Shown: positions 10,760-23,281, counted from the first letter of the stretch. The stretch: DNA of 64,000 nt from Eucommia ulmoides (GCA_016647705.1 CM028339.1:22184803-22248802), one strand, 5' to 3'. Numbers and translations: made by a program. Notes: generated by a model not told the origin, from the sequence alone.

Positions 10760-13700
10760 CTAACAAGATCGGACCCACTTAGACTGCGTATCACTTAAGG
10801 AACTATTTGAGGTGCTCCTTGTAGGTCATCGATAGAAAAGGACAAATAGTTCCTGGACAGTGGATGTTCTCGGCACATAACGGGAGATAAATCAAAATTT
10901 ATATCTTTGACACCTAAAGATGGAGGTCATGTGACATTTGGAGATAACGCTAAGGGTAAAATTTTCGGTATAGGTAATAATGGTAATGGTACTACTATTA
11001 TTAAAGATGTTTTATTAGTTGATGGTCTGAAACATAACTTACTTAGTATAAGTCAATTATGTGACAAGGGTTATAATGCTGTATTTGATCATGATAGATG
11101 TATAATTAAGAATGGGAATAATAGTAGCATATTATTGGTTGCCTTATGTTTTGAGAATGTTTACAGATATTCGTTTGATGATTTTACTTCTCAAAACTTA
11201 TCTTGTTTACGTGCTTTATCTAAAAATGGTTGGTTATGGCATAAGAGACTTGGGCATACTAGTATGGAAATGATTTTTAACTTATTTAAGAAGAGTCTCG
11301 TATGTGACCTACATGATTTAAAATTTGTGAAAGATAAAGAATATGATGTATGTCAGTTAGGCAAGCAGTCTAGATCACCATTTAAGAAAAAGATGCACAC
11401 TTCCACGTCTAGATGTCTTGAAATGTTGCATCTTGATTTATTTGGTCCAAATTCTATTGCTAGTCTTGGAGGTAAATTTTATGCATTTGTATTAGTTGAT
11501 GACTACTCTATATTTACTTGGGTGTTCTTCCTTGCTAAGAAGAGCGAAGTTGCTTTTATGTTTTCTAAATTTTGTAAACGTGTTCAAAATGAGAAGCAAT
11601 GCTCTATTATTAATATTCATAGTGACAGAGGTAGAGAGTTTAAAAATGATAATGTAATCACTTATTGTGATGAGCATGGTTATGCTAATAACTTCTCTGC
11701 ACCGAGATCACCACAACAAAACGGTGTTGTGGAAAGGAAGAACAAGACGCTTTAGGAAATAGACAGAATGATGCTAAATGAAAATAGTTTACCAACCTAC
11801 TTCTGGGCCGAAGCAGTAAGTACCGCTTGTCACGTGGTAAATCGGGTATCAATTGATAGAGGGTTTAATAAAACCCCTTATGAAATCTGGAATGGTAAGA
11901 CTCCGAACATAACTGACTTCATGGTATTTGGTTGTAAATGTTTTATCTTGAATGATAAGGATAATCTTGGTAAGTTTGATGCTAAACCTGACTATGGAAT
12001 TTTTCTTGGATATGCTACTAATAGTAAGGTTTATAGAGTTTATAATAAACGTATATTAGTAGTTGAGGAGTCCATGCATGTTGTTTTTTGAGGAAGCTAA
12101 TTCATTTTTGTCGAGAAAGGTTTTGGATGATGATGATGCGGGCATTTTAAATAACCAAACCCAAGGCGAAAATATGACAAATGAACCTAAAAAAGAAGAG
12201 CCTAAGGGAGAGGATTCGACGTTACCACGTCTATAAAGATAGTACCAGGACACTCATTAAAAGAAATCATCGGTAATTTCCAAAGAGGTATAAGTACTTG
12301 TTCATCCCTTATAGATAATATTAATCATGCTTTTCTATCTCAAATTGAGCCTACGAATGTGAATGAGGCGTTAACCGATAAATCTTGGATCTCCGTAATG
12401 CACGAAAAGTTAGTTCAATTTGAGCAAAATAAAGTGTAGTCTCTAGTTCCTAGACTAGATTTTTATCCAGTAATTAGTACAAAATGGTTTTTTCGAAATA
12501 AACTAGTATAGTTATTAGAAATAAAACAAATTTAGTTGCACAGGGCTATAATCAAGATGAAGGAATTGATTATGATAAAACTCATGCACCTGTGGTTAGA
12601 TTAAAAGCTATTAGAATGTTACTTGCTTTTGCAAGCTCACGTAATTTTACTCTATATCAAATGGATGTGAAGAGTGCATTTTTGAATGGCTTCCTAGTGA
12701 AAGAAGTTTATGTGGAACAACCCCTCGGGATTTAAGAGCGATAAATTTCTCGATCACATGTTTAAATTTCATAAGACTTTGTATGGGCTCAAACAAGCTC
12801 CTAGAATTTGGTATGAGAGACTTAGCCAATATTTGATCGAAAATGATTTTCGAATGGGTCTTACTGATATAAAATTATTTGTTAAGAAAACTGATTCTGA
12901 TATCCTATTAGTACAAATTTACATTGTTAATATTATTTTTAGGTCCACTAATGAAGATCTTTACCGAGAGTTTGCCAAGATAATGCAGGTTAAATTTGAA
13001 ATGAGCATGATGGGAGAGCTAAATTTCTTTCTTGGGTTGCAAATCAAGTAAACTAAAGAAGGGATCTTTATAAATCAAGTTAAATACACCAAAGAGTTGC
13101 TAAAGAAATATGGCTTGGATGGTACTAAAGAGTACAAAACTCCCATAGCAACAACTATAAAGATAGACAAAGATGATACAGGTAAGAACGTAAATGAAAA
13201 ATTGTATCGAGGTATGATTAGTAGCTTATTGTATTTAACTGCTAGTAAACTTGACATTATGTATAATGTTTGTTTATATCCTAGATTTCAGTCTTGTTTT
13301 AAAGAATTGCACTTGACTGCGGTTAAACGAATCTTTCGATATTTAAAAGGGACGACTGACCTAGGATTATGGTATCCCAGAGGAAGTAATTTTAAATTAA
13401 TAAGTTACTCTGACTCTAATTTTACTGGTCGCAAAGTCGAGCAAAAAATTACAAATGGGTCATGTCATTTACTAGCACATGCCTTGGTTTCTTGGTCAAG
13501 CAAGAAATAAAATCCGATAGCCTTATCTACTATTGAGGCTGAGTACATGGTAGCTGGTAATTGTTGAATGACTTTAGAGTATGTATGGAGAAAGTCTCGA
13601 TCTATTGTAATAATAAAAACGCTATTTGTCTAAGTAAGAATCCTACACAACACTCACGCACTAAGCACATAGAGATTAGACATTATTTTATTTGTGATCA

Positions 13701-13806
13701 TATTCAAAAAATGGATGTTATTATTGAGTATTTTGATACCTCCAACCAGCTTGCTGACATTTTTACTAAACCTTTAGCGGAAGATCAGTTTGTGAAAATC
13801 ATCTGA
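10760..13806 (+). pseudogene. pol of the SIRE-like Copia element
   Basis: Domains in Copia order. Protease: LDSGCSRHITGD at 10853. GAG-pre-integrase: WLWHKRLGHTS. Integrase core at about 11410-11750 with all three acidic residues kept (LHLDLFGP, HSDRGREF, NGVVERKN). RT starts MDVKSAFLNG at 12662; its catalytic YVDD is replaced by YIVN (about 12921), removing both metal-binding Asp residues. RNase H has SYSDSNFTG and ends FTKPLAEDQF, characteristic of SIRE-type Copia. In-frame TAG stops occur at 10847, 11755 and 12437, with a frameshift near 12717. The polyprotein would have copied and integrated the element. Confidence 0.93.
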
Positions 13807-14271
13807 GGTTTAGCTATGGGTAGGCAAAATGATGTTTGCTTTGAGTAGTGGTGATTTTGTGGTTCTCTTTCCCCACTTTTTGAGATGAAAAATGGGGAGA
13901 ATATGTTGATGTTTATTGAAATTTTTTATTGAATTGAATTAATTAATAAAAAAGAAAGATATAAAGGGGAAACTATGATTGTGCTTAAAATGATTTAGTT
14001 AATGTTTAGGTTTTGTTCGCCTAAGCATGGCACTGATATAGGAGGAGAACAATATTGATATGATTATTTTATGATTATGTTATGATTTATTAAATATCTA
14101 AAATTGATTATATTTTTTGCTTCGTTGAATATATTATAAGTTTTTGAAATTATCTTCATGATTATGCTTTCACGAGTTAAAAAACCTATCCTCAAATTTA
14201 GGGGGAGCGTGGTTATATTTTTATTTTGAAGAAAACAACAAAGTTAATTTTCATTATCAAAAGGGAGAGTT
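13807..14271 (+). other. 3' non-coding interior and polypurine tract
   Basis: Between pol and the 3' LTR there is AT-rich sequence with a GGGGAGAATATGTTGATG segment and no env-like frame. AAAAGGGAGAGT at 14259-14270 abuts the LTR and is the polypurine tract that would prime plus-strand synthesis. Confidence 0.75.
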
Positions 14272-14733
14272 TGTTGATCCCAAGATTTTGATGGACAATT
14301 AAGTATTGATGTTTTTTGTGGAACTAAAGAGTTTATTGAGTGTTTTAATGTAAATGTTTCATTGTTGATATTATCATGAAATAATTACTAAGGATGCAAA
14401 GAGACAGATAAAGAGATGTATATTAAGAGATTGAAGACTTTGAAGAATCTAGGTGAAAACAACTCAAGTCATTTTTTACTCTTAATGTATCACGATTAGG
14501 ATCACACACGACACAAATATGATTTATATTTATGTGTGTTTTAATTAAGGTCCTAATTAGTTCATATATTTGCTCCAATGTGAAATTGAAAAAGAAAAAT
14601 TGACCTAAGTGAAATTTGGTTTTAAAATTGATTAACAGTGTCAATTTAGTTAACCGAGAAAATAAATCGGTTAAAGGGTTTAAAACATCGAAGATTGGAA
14701 TTAAAATGAATTAAGGAGTAAAATTTCCAGCAC

Positions 14734-15090
14734 TGATCGGTCAACTGATGGGTATAGGCTGAGAATTGAAGAAGTCTCTGAATCGATTGGTCAACCGACC
14801 AAGAGAGGTCGGTCAACCGATGGAGTGAACTCTCTGAATCGATCGGTTAATCGACCAAGAGAGATCGGTCAACCAATGGTTGATAAGTGAACTTTTTGAA
14901 TCAATCAAGCAACCGACCGTAAATGATCGGTCAACCGACCAGGGCTGAAAAATGTCCTGGGGAGCATCCTGAATTAATCGATCAACCGACCCATGGGGGA
15001 TTGATTAACTGACTAGTGTATGAAAATGGCTTTGGTTACAACCTAAAACGATTGATCGACCGATGGTGGATTGGTCGATTAACCAACTGG
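14734..15090 (+). repeat. Palindrome array in 3' LTR U3
   Basis: Roughly ten copies of GATCGGTCAACCGA-like units, the counterpart of 3158-3540, with some copies lost and others drifted relative to the 5' LTR. Confidence 0.88.
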
Positions 15091-15203
15091 GAAGTTTCAG
15101 GATTTGAAGATTTCGAGGATTTGATCCAAAAGTAGCCGTTACTAGCCATTTTTTGGTTGATATCTTGGAGATATTCTGGGGATTTGAACATATTATAGAT
15201 ATA

Positions 15204-15480
15204 GGGTATATACCAATGATCTCCCATGTTATTTTGTATTATACCAGAGACCTCTCCTATCATTTTACAAATACCAGAGACCTCCCCTATCTTTTTGTTC
15301 AAACCTCACTTACCTCTTTTTGGACAAAATTGCCCTTAACTTATTTTAAAAAAAAAATCATTGACACCCCTATATTTATAAAATTATATTTTTTACCCTT
15401 AACTTTTTAAATAATTCTATTTACCTCTCACCACCACCCAACTTCCACCGCCATCACGCAACTCCCACCTCCTACCATCG
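15204..15480 (+). repeat. Left terminal inverted repeat of the Pack-MULE
   Basis: It includes three spaced copies of an AGACCTC/CCTAT-type motif (ACCAGAGACCTC at about 15244 and 15272), ATTGCCCTTAACTTATTTT and the CCACCACCCAACTTCCACC end that pairs with the right repeat. Confidence 0.85.
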
Positions 15481-15962
15481 CCACTACCCTCCGCCACCAA
15501 CACCCACCACCCTCCTCCACCTTCTACCGTCGCCAACCACCACCTACCCAACACCATCTCCAATCGCTACCCACTGCCAACTCCACCGCCCACCGCCACC
15601 CGCCACACCGTTAATGAAATTTTAAAATGTCAATTTTATCTTTCTAAAATTAACACTTATTAGGGTAGAAATCCAAAAGGTCCAAACTATAGGGGGTGAA
15701 GTGCAATTAAACCCAATTAGGTCTCCATCTCTCACTCTCATTCTCTCGCACCTCTCTTTCGCTCCTCCCGATTTGAACTCATGTCTCAGATTTAGAGGCC
15801 GCCGCCGTCACTCCCTATGAACCCTAACGTTGAAGTCGCTACAGCTGGAGCACTGTCGTTCCATCTTCATCGTCGTCTCTCTCGCCCTTGCCATTGATCG
15901 ATCGCTCTTCTTCGCTCAATCTTCAATTGATCACCATCGAGGTGGCGTTGGTGAGCCCCATT

Positions 15963-16152
15963 TTCGAAGAAATGATGGAGAACTTGAAGCCAGACTTGCT
16001 CATTTACAACTTCAATTAGCCATGGGTGGCGGCTTTGGCCACGTCGTGGAACATCTCGATGGTTGAATTCCTTACCATTGGGGCGGCGGCCAACACCTAT
16101 TTATTTCACTTGATCATATCTCCATTTTGTTGCAAAAGAATATGGTCCCCGT
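15963..16152 (+). pseudogene. Captured UDP-glycosyltransferase fragment
   Basis: In one frame the sequence reads LKPDLLIYNFN, a TAG stop, PWVAALATSWNISMVEFL and then TIGAAANTYLFHL. This matches the N-terminal acceptor-side region of plant family-1 UDP-glycosyltransferases (LKPDLLIYD..QPWA.ALA..LNIPAV.FL..GAA...), most like sugar-chain-extending types such as the UGT79/94 groups. Such enzymes move a sugar from UDP-sugar to a small molecule. Only about 60 residues are present; the C-terminal PSPG box is absent. The single stop could be a Gln codon changed to TAG. It is a transduplicated piece, not a working gene. The identification rests on motif memory, not a search. Confidence 0.6.
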
Positions 16153-16744
16153 AGGTCCTTTGGTTCATGACTCCATTAACGAAGCTCAAGAAACAGAGTA
16201 TATCCAGATCATTAAATGGTTCATCGTAGTCGGCTCCTCCTATCTATAAATTACCACCCACCCCCGCCACCTCATCCTCATCCTCCATTATCTCTCTATA
16301 ATTTCCCATTTTCTCTATCTAAAAGAAAAATAAATCTCAAATCCATCCCACCATTTTTTGTTATTTCTTCTTGTTACCAGCGACGGCGACTCCCAACCCA
16401 CTGGCGACGATGACTCCCAACCTACCGGTGATAGTTATCTTTCTCTCTCTCTTCTCTCTCCTCTCTCATGTCTCATCTCCTTCCCTCCCTTGTTCCACTC
16501 CCCCACCCCCGTTCCCCTTCTGCATTTCCATATCCCTTAGCAGTGGCATTTGGGTAGTTGGTCGGTGGTGGTGGAAAAAGACTGAGAATCATGAACAAGA
16601 ATAAGTTGATGTCCATGGTGGAAGAAGGTAGTGAAAAAAGAAGAAGAAACAAATACATTTTGGCCCCTATCATTTGAATTAATATTAAAAGAAATTCAAT
16701 CAATTTTTTAATGGTAAAATGAGAATAATAATTGTGTAATTTGG

Positions 16745-17010
16745 GCGGTGGCGGTGACGGTAGCGATGGGAGTTGGGTGGTAGTAAGAGATAAATATAAT
16801 TATTTAAAAAGTTAAGTGTAAAAAATATAATTTTGAAAATATAGGGGTGTTAATGAAGTTTTTTCAAAAATAAGCTAAGGGCAATTTTGTCCTAAGGGAG
16901 GTAAGTAATATTAAAACAAAAAGATAGGAGAGGTCTTTGGTATTTGCAAAATGACAAGGGAGGTATCTGGTATAATGTAAAATGACAGGGGAGGTCATTG
17001 GTATATACCC
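16745..17010 (-). repeat. Right terminal inverted repeat of the Pack-MULE
   Basis: Inverted copy of 15204-15480: GGTGGCGGTGACGG and GAGTTGGGTGGTAG, then AAGGGCAATTTTGTCC, ending GGTATATACCC. Confidence 0.85.
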
Positions 17011-18483
17011 TATAGATATATCATTCTTATTTAGATATCCTTATAAATATGGTACACTTATTTTAAGTGTTTCTCAAATTGGTATATTTAATACTTCCTA
17101 TCTAGTTTAATTTGAGATTGAGAAATATTTGAAAGACTTAATTGAATATTTTAAAAGCTATAATTAAATGAATTGAACCAAGATTGAGTTATATTGATAT
17201 ACGGGGTCTATATGAGCATTTAAATGTCACATCTTGTGGAAACTAACCGTTAGAGAGTTTATTTCAAATCTGTTTAAATAAACCTGCATTTTTCACATAT
17301 CAATATATCATTTCTATCAAGAATAATTAGTTCTTGAGCTTTCTGAGAGTAATTATTCCGATATTATACCAACAGATTATCGTGAGATTATTTTGGTGTT
17401 GAAGTTCTTGAGTTAAAGCGGTAATTGATTGGCATCACCGATCTAAGCTGTCTAGTGATACAATTTGCATTCATTCGGTGTTTTGCTAGTGAGATTGTTC
17501 AAAGCTTTCATTCTTTATTATGATTATTTATTATTCTGCTTGCTTGGATTTTAGATTTTGTTAAATTGTTTTTGAACTTTAAAGTGCATGAAAAAATATT
17601 TTAAAACGATTTTTGTAGTAATCTAATTGCGTGCTTGATTCCGTGCTACCCGCTTATTTTATAATCAGATTTTAAATTTCTCACTTAATTTTATCATTAG
17701 TAGATTCGGGACATTAATTGAGTTTAAATTGATTTGAGGTAGTAGAAACTCCGAATGGAAAGAAACTTATCGATTTTTGTAATTGGTGAGTTTTGTGCGA
17801 ATTAGATATTATTGGGAATATTTAATCAGGGGTAGTTGGGTTTCAATCTTTTTTCGGTAAAGAGATTGAGGCTTAATATTTACCTAAGGCATAAAAAAGT
17901 TAAGTTACTCTTTTCCTTTGAAAATAGATAGATATGATTTTTTCTGATTAGAATTAATTGAGTGTGATTTGCAACGGTTCCATCCTTACTGGTGAAAATG
18001 ATACTTGGAGTGTTTTTGGTGAGATTTGATTCTCAACCTAAGTATACAAGAATTAGGTTAATCTTTAACCTGTTAAAAAGATGAAGGTTCTTCTTTAGCC
18101 TGTGAAAAGGAAATTGTAAAGGTTGATTCTGAGTTTGTAAAAGAATCATTGTGTAAAAATTTAGTTTCTACTTGTTTAAAGGAATCTTAGTAGTTTAGTG
18201 GGTGCGAATCTCCGTGGAACTCAGAGGACTGACTTAGCCAAGAGTAGTTTGGTGAACCAGGATATATCGAAGTGTTCTACAGTGTTACTTTATTTATTTA
18301 TTATTGTTTGGGTGTGCATCTAGAGCTAAGTATACGTATCTGTTACTATCTAAAGATAATAATTAATTTATGATTAAATTAATTATTTGAAAATTTAAGT
18401 GTTGAAAGATAATTATTTACTTTAATTTTTATAACTACCCAATTCATCCCCCCTCACAGGTAGATAACTGGGCCAACAGTTAT

Positions 18484-19224
18484 TACAGAAGTTAGCGTCC
18501 ATTTTATTGCCTCATGTCCTGGTTCTTCCATGTCCTTATGATGCGGCTTCAAGACGCTAACATGTAATATAGGATGTATCTTCAACTTTGGTGGGAGAAA
18601 GAATTTGCACGAAAACTTTCCCACACGTTTTATTACCTGAAAGGTGCCCCCATAGCACCGAACAAGGCCCTTGTGAACTTTCCTTAGAGTTTTGAACTGT
18701 TACGGCTATTTCACAAGTACCAATTTGCCCTCGTTAAACTCTAGCGACCGTCTAAACTTGTCTGCCCATTTCTTTATCTTCTTGGCCACTTTATCTTGGT
18801 ATGTGCTAACCATATTGGTCTGTTTGTTCCATGCCTTAGCAAACTTGTATGTTGCAGGACTTGTAGTTAAGGCATTGGGCTTTAACGTTTACCTTCCTGT
18901 GATTATCTCGAAAGGGATTTGGTTGGTTGCCTCGCTCTTTTGCAAGGTGTACGAGAATTATGCCACGTTGAGTAGTTTTCCCCCAATTAGTTTGGCTAGC
19001 ACTAACGTAGTGCCGCAAATTTAAGTTCAGCAAGGCATTAATTTGCTCCGTCTTCCCATTGATCTTTGTATGGAAACTTGTTGAGAAGTCCAAGTCCGTC
19101 CCCAACAACTTGAACAACTCTGTCCAAAATCGCCCTGTGAATCAAGAATCTCAATCACTGACAATATGTAATGGAACTCCCCAAAGTTTCACCACGTGTT
19201 TCCTAAATAGTCGGGTTGTCTCAT
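18484..19224 (-). pseudogene. Chromovirus integrase, distal half
   Basis: Minus-strand translation gives FTGRFWTELFKLLGTDLDFS, then TSFHTKINGKTEQINALL and LRHYVSASQTNWGK, the catalytic-Glu end of a Ty3 integrase core (usual form STSFHPQTDGQTERVN). A PILHVSVLKP segment near 18560 is the linker towards the chromodomain. The second catalytic Asp is kept in HIVSD just after the solo LTR junction, followed by a stop. Continues to 2686 across the Copia insertion. Confidence 0.85.
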
Positions 19225-20808
19225 TGATAGGTATAAATTACCTATCTATTTTCAAACCGAAATTGTTAATTTTCGAGTACGTTTAGTATGTTTTTAGTAC
19301 GTTTTAATATGTTTTATTCTTTTTGTATTAAAATAGGTGTATGGGTGAAAAGGTATAAAATCAGAGCGCAAACGACCAATTCAGACCAAAAACGGTCGGA
19401 GAACGGTAGAAAAACAAGCAAGGAGGCAATATTCTGAAAGAAGCCCACTGCCGCGGCGTCAAGACCACTACCGCGGTAGTGAAAATGCAGAGTAGGCTAT
19501 TCTTGCTAATCATCCACTGCCGCGGCGGTGAAACTGCAAAATGTCCCTGAAATCCACTGCCCTTTCCACCGCCGCGACGAACATTGAACCAACATACCCA
19601 CCGCCTAGGTGGTCAGTTCTGCACAATTTAGATATTTATTAGATATTTTGTTGCCTATTTAAACCCTTTATCTCCTCATCTCTTTCGGTGGAATCACCCC
19701 CCCAACCCCTTAGGCTATATTTTAGGGTGAGTTTGAGAAATTTTTGAGGGAGAGCTCTCAACCCGAGGTGGAAGATGAAGGAGGAAGAGAGCGGTGAACG
19801 GTTTTAGTGCCAAATCTTCGGATATCGGCTAAGTAGTTCATTTATTTTCTTTGTTTTCTTCATTTTGGTAGTTGTTGATCATGTTTACGCCATTTTACAT
19901 TATATACATGGTTATGGCCATTGGCTAAACATATGTTGTTTAGGGATTATTAATAAATTTATGAATACGTTATTTAGTTGAGTTGGTGTTTTGTTTGCGG
20001 ATGTTCTTTGTTATTTTGATTGTGTATGTCGTATTGTTTGTTTATCATGCTTATAATGATGTTATGAGAATATGGGATTTGACAAATCTCAGATTCGGAT
20101 TAGAATAAACAAACACCATGATTCAATAACCCGTGATGGAGTTGGATTGTGGACAATCGATGACGTTGGGGCGAGACTCACATGACCTAAAGTCGTTAAG
20201 ATGTTGAGGGGGACGGCGTTGACACAAAGTTATGTATTTCCCCGTCTTACACTCGAGAGAGGTGGCGGGAGAGTTTTAGAACTGAGATTGTCGATAGGGT
20301 AAATACAACGCGACGATCCAATAACCCGAGAGAGAGTTGGATTGTCCGCAATCAATGACGTTGGGGCGAGACTCACGCGACCTAGGGTTGTTAAGACGTT
20401 GAGGGGGACTTCTTCGTTGACATGAAGTCACGTATTCCCTCGTCTTACACTCGGGAGATATGGCGAGGGAGTTTACGAACCGAGATTTTCGGATAAGTCG
20501 AACACCGTTAACATAAACTAAAATGAGATTGGACATGTATTCGTAAACGAAACTAATCCCTAGACAATCTATTCTCTCAAAACTATTTCAATATTAATAT
20601 TAGTATAGTTAAATTAGTATTTTAGTATTAGTATTAAATTATATTCCATTTTTATCGCCTAGATTAAATTAGGTTATGATAATTGCGATAGTCGATAGTA
20701 ATCTCAACTAATCCCTGTGGATACGATACCCGACCGAAAGATCCATTATACTAAAACTTGATCTGTACGCTTGCGGTGAAAGTGACAACGCTTAAATTGT
20801 GGCCACCA
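19225..20808 (+). mobile_element. Solo LTR of the Athila-like family
   Basis: It begins TGATAGGTATAAATTACC and ends GTGGCCACCA, flanked by the perfect duplication CTCAT (19220-19224 and 20809-20813). It splits the chromovirus integrase core. A block of about 190 bp (20090-20280) is tandemly repeated at 20285-20480, containing GATGACGTTGGGGCGAGAC and TTACACTCG in both copies. The U3 array (19440-19615) is made of CCGCGGCGG and CCGCCTAGGTGG units ahead of a TATTTAAA box at about 19660. Confidence 0.95.
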
Positions 20809-20813
20809 CTCAT

Positions 20814-21640
20814 CCCTCATACAATCGGTTGGTGCACCGATCAACTATTACAATAATGCTCCCACCGCTTTTCCACTTTGGTAGAACTGATATAAAGTCT
20901 ATAGAGATAGTTTTTTTCGATGGACACTCCGGTATTGGGCAACGAATCTACCAATCCCGCTGGATATTATTACTCCACCTTGTCTTCTTGATATACATAA
21001 CAAGTTCTAACGTAGGCCTTTTTATCGTCCCGTATCCGAGGCCTTTAGTAAGCATCCTCCATTAGGCCTATATCCTGCCCACTTTGAATCATGGATTTCA
21101 TTCATCACATCCTTCCGCAGGTTTTTCCACTTAGGAACGTAGAGCCTGTCCCCTTTTGTATACATAAGATCGTCCATTATCCAAAAGTGCCTCGTTTTTC
21201 CCTCGTTGGCCATGTTAACAAGGTTCTTGGATAGGGGATCATGTTGTAGTTCCTCCTTTATGAGATCCAGCAAAGGGCATTTAGGACTTCTGATGTATGC
21301 TAATTCAACCTTACAGCTTAAGGCATTCGCTACCACGTTAACCCGTCCAGGCTTATACCAAAGCCGATAGTCGAACTAGGCAAGAAAATCTTACCACTGT
21401 GCTTGCTTTGGACTCAAATTCTTTTATGTCTGGAAATAGCTTGTGGCAACATTGTCAGTCATGATAACAAATTGAGACCCCAAGAGATAGTGTCTCCAAT
21501 TTCAGAGGCAGTGAACAACGGTAGCCATTTCTTTATCTTGGATATTATAATGCCTCTTGACATTATTTAACTTTCAACTTTCGTGTATGCCATGGGATTC
21601 TATTCTTACATAAGAACTCCTTAAATAGTAAAGTCAGAGG
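20814..21640 (-). pseudogene. Chromovirus RNase H and integrase, proximal half
   Basis: The minus strand reads, in order: RNase H remnants (HYLLGSQFVIMTDNVATSYF and FDYRLWYKPGRVNVVANALS), the integrase zinc-binding region (LYVPKWKNLRKDVMNEIHDSKWAG), and the first part of the core (SIDFISVLPKW, IIVIVDRCTNR) with its first catalytic Asp. The His of the HHCC finger after KWAG has changed. It is interrupted by the solo LTR. Confidence 0.85.
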
Positions 21641-22620
21641 CATCCATGTAAACTTTGTGGGGCTTGGAGTAATCAGGCAAGCATAAGATTGGCTCCTCCA
21701 AGATGGAATTTTTCAAGTCGGCAAAGGCACGTTGGCATTTCTCGGACCATTCCCGTACCTTTCCATTCTTTAATAGATAGGTGAGAGGGGTGACTCGGGC
21801 TGAGTAACTCCTTATGAAGCGCTGGTAATAGTTGACAAGTCCCAAGAATGAACATAACTTTGTTACTTTCATGAACAATTCCCAGTCTTCAATTGCCTTC
21901 ACTTTGCACGTTTCCAACATGATCATTCATTGTCGCACCTTGTGGGCAAGGAATGACACTTCTTCTTAGGCAAATGAGTATTTTTCCACATTGACATAAA
22001 GTTCATTTTCACCTTGTACTTAGAAGACTTATTATAGGTATTAGACATGGTCGTCTAAAGTCTCACTATAAATGAGGATTTCATCCAAGTAAACTACGAT
22101 GAAACAATCAAGGAATGGGTATAAAATCTTATTCATAAAGTGTAAAAAGTTGTTGGTGCATTGGTGAGACGGAAGGGTAAAGCTAGAAATTCAAAGGAAC
22201 CATAGCTTGGGACACACGTCATCTTGGACTCGTCTCTTTCGACAATTTGGACTTGATAATACCCCAAGCGTAAGTCCAACTGTGTAAAGTACCGAGATTT
22301 AGCAAGCCGATCAAAGAGATCTACAATCAGATAAATCGGGTATTTATTTTGATTATGATCTTATTGAGTGCCCAATAGACGATGCACATTGACAACAAAC
22401 TGTCATTCTTTCTCTGAAAAAGCACATGTTCCCCATACGGTGCTTTGGAGACACGCAAGTGTTTGACATCCAATAACTCCTTGAGTTGCCTCCTTAGTTC
22501 CTCGAGCTCAAGAGGCTACATTTGATAAGGTGCCATGGCCGGAGGGTTCCAACTCAATCTTGTGGTCCACCTCCCTCTGGGGTGGTAGCCTTTTCAAAAG
22601 TTTTGAAATTCTCAAGGACA
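21641..22620 (-). pseudogene. Chromovirus reverse transcriptase
   Basis: Minus-strand pieces match Ty3 RT in order: ALNKIIIKINTRF, LFDRLAKSRYFTQLDLRLGYYQV, FEFLALPFRLTNAPTTFYTL, and the thumb/connection CSFLGLVNYYQRFI with KNGKVREWSEKCQRAFADL. The region of the catalytic YxDD reads SSYTWMKS, so the metal-binding Asp pair is lost. Frameshifts and stops are frequent. Confidence 0.85.
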
Positions 22621-22839
22621 TCTTTGATTTCTCCTGGCACCTTGGGCATGTCTCTGATTAATGGGTCGTTTGGCATTTACTTCATTAACGCAAGGTAACT
22701 GACTTCCTCTTCTTAAATGTTTCTTGAATTGCATAGCAAATAAGGCTTGCTTTTCTATCTTGGCAGTATGTTCTACAAGGACCATGCAAGCCTTGTCACT
22801 ATCCATGATATATACCAAAATTAGCAAAAGGTGTATGGA

Positions 22840-23251
22840 AAGCTTTTACCTTATCAAGGAACTTCATGCCAATCACGACTTTGAAGTCATTCATAGGCAC
22901 CACCGGAACGTTCATCGTGCGTTCTCGATGCTCAATGTTAGTACGCACACCTCGTGCTATGCCTTGTATCGGTTGGTTCGCCGAGTTTACGGCCTTAATT
23001 GTTTCTCATTCCTTGATGAAGTTGAGCTTTTGTCTCTTTGCCTCATCCATTGAGACAAAGTTATGGCTTGCTCCGATGTCGACTAGGGCCTTTGTAAGTA
23101 ACCCATCTATCTTCAATTCAACGAACATTAGCCCCTTGAGAGAAGCTTTCAGCATGGAACATTTGGCCTTAATAGCATTTAGTAAATGAAAGGATCTCAT
23201 GTGTACCTCGTCTTCTTGTTGCTTCTGTTTTTCCTCGTATTCGGTCGTCAT
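22840..23251 (-). pseudogene. Chromovirus protease
   Basis: LVDIGASHNFVSMDEAKR is the aspartic protease active-site region; the expected DTGA has become DIGA. It is preceded by KGLMFVELKIDGLLTKA, a strand pair typical of the retropepsin fold. It lies between the zinc knuckle of gag and RT. Confidence 0.85.
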
Positions 23252-23281
23252 AGCATTTAGGGCTCTTCGTTTAGGACACTC

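Larger units (their letters stand above)
15204..17010. mobile_element. Pack-MULE-like DNA transposon
   Basis: Long terminal inverted repeats start GGGTATATACCAATGA at the left and end GGTATATACCC at the right; they match for roughly 260 bp each. The flanks share TATAGATATA (15194-15203 and 17011-17020), a 10-bp duplication, or 8 bp if the ends are AGGG/CCCT. Long TIRs and this duplication size fit Mutator-like elements; an hAT element with 8-bp duplication is the alternative. There is no transposase. The middle holds host-like GC-rich DNA including a UDP-glycosyltransferase fragment (15963-16152) and a promoter or leader-like stretch (16206-16440), so it looks like a Pack-MULE. It is inserted in the SIRE-like 3' LTR. 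Confidence 0.85.
2687..18478 (+). mobile_element. SIRE/Maximus-like Copia retrotransposon
   Basis: A plus-strand Ty1/Copia element with both LTRs, an iMet-type PBS, gag, a pol of protease-integrase-RT-RNase H order, and a polypurine tract. It is flanked by the perfect 5-bp duplication GTTAT at 2682-2686 and 18479-18483, which proves it inserted into the chromovirus. Each LTR is about 2.4 kb once later insertions are subtracted (2417 and 2390 bp), long for Copia but normal for SIRE/Maximus. No env-like frame was found after pol. Three younger insertions lie inside it: 3641-6333, 8000-9446 and 15204-17010. Stops, frameshifts and a destroyed RT active site make it inactive. Confidence 0.95.
14272..18478 (+). 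repeat. 3' LTR of the SIRE-like element (contains a Pack-MULE)
   Basis: It begins TGTTGATCCCAAG and ends GGGCCAACA, followed by the target duplication GTTAT. Minus the DNA transposon at 15204-17010 and its duplicated target it is about 2.39 kb, colinear with 2687-7801. Confidence 0.95.
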
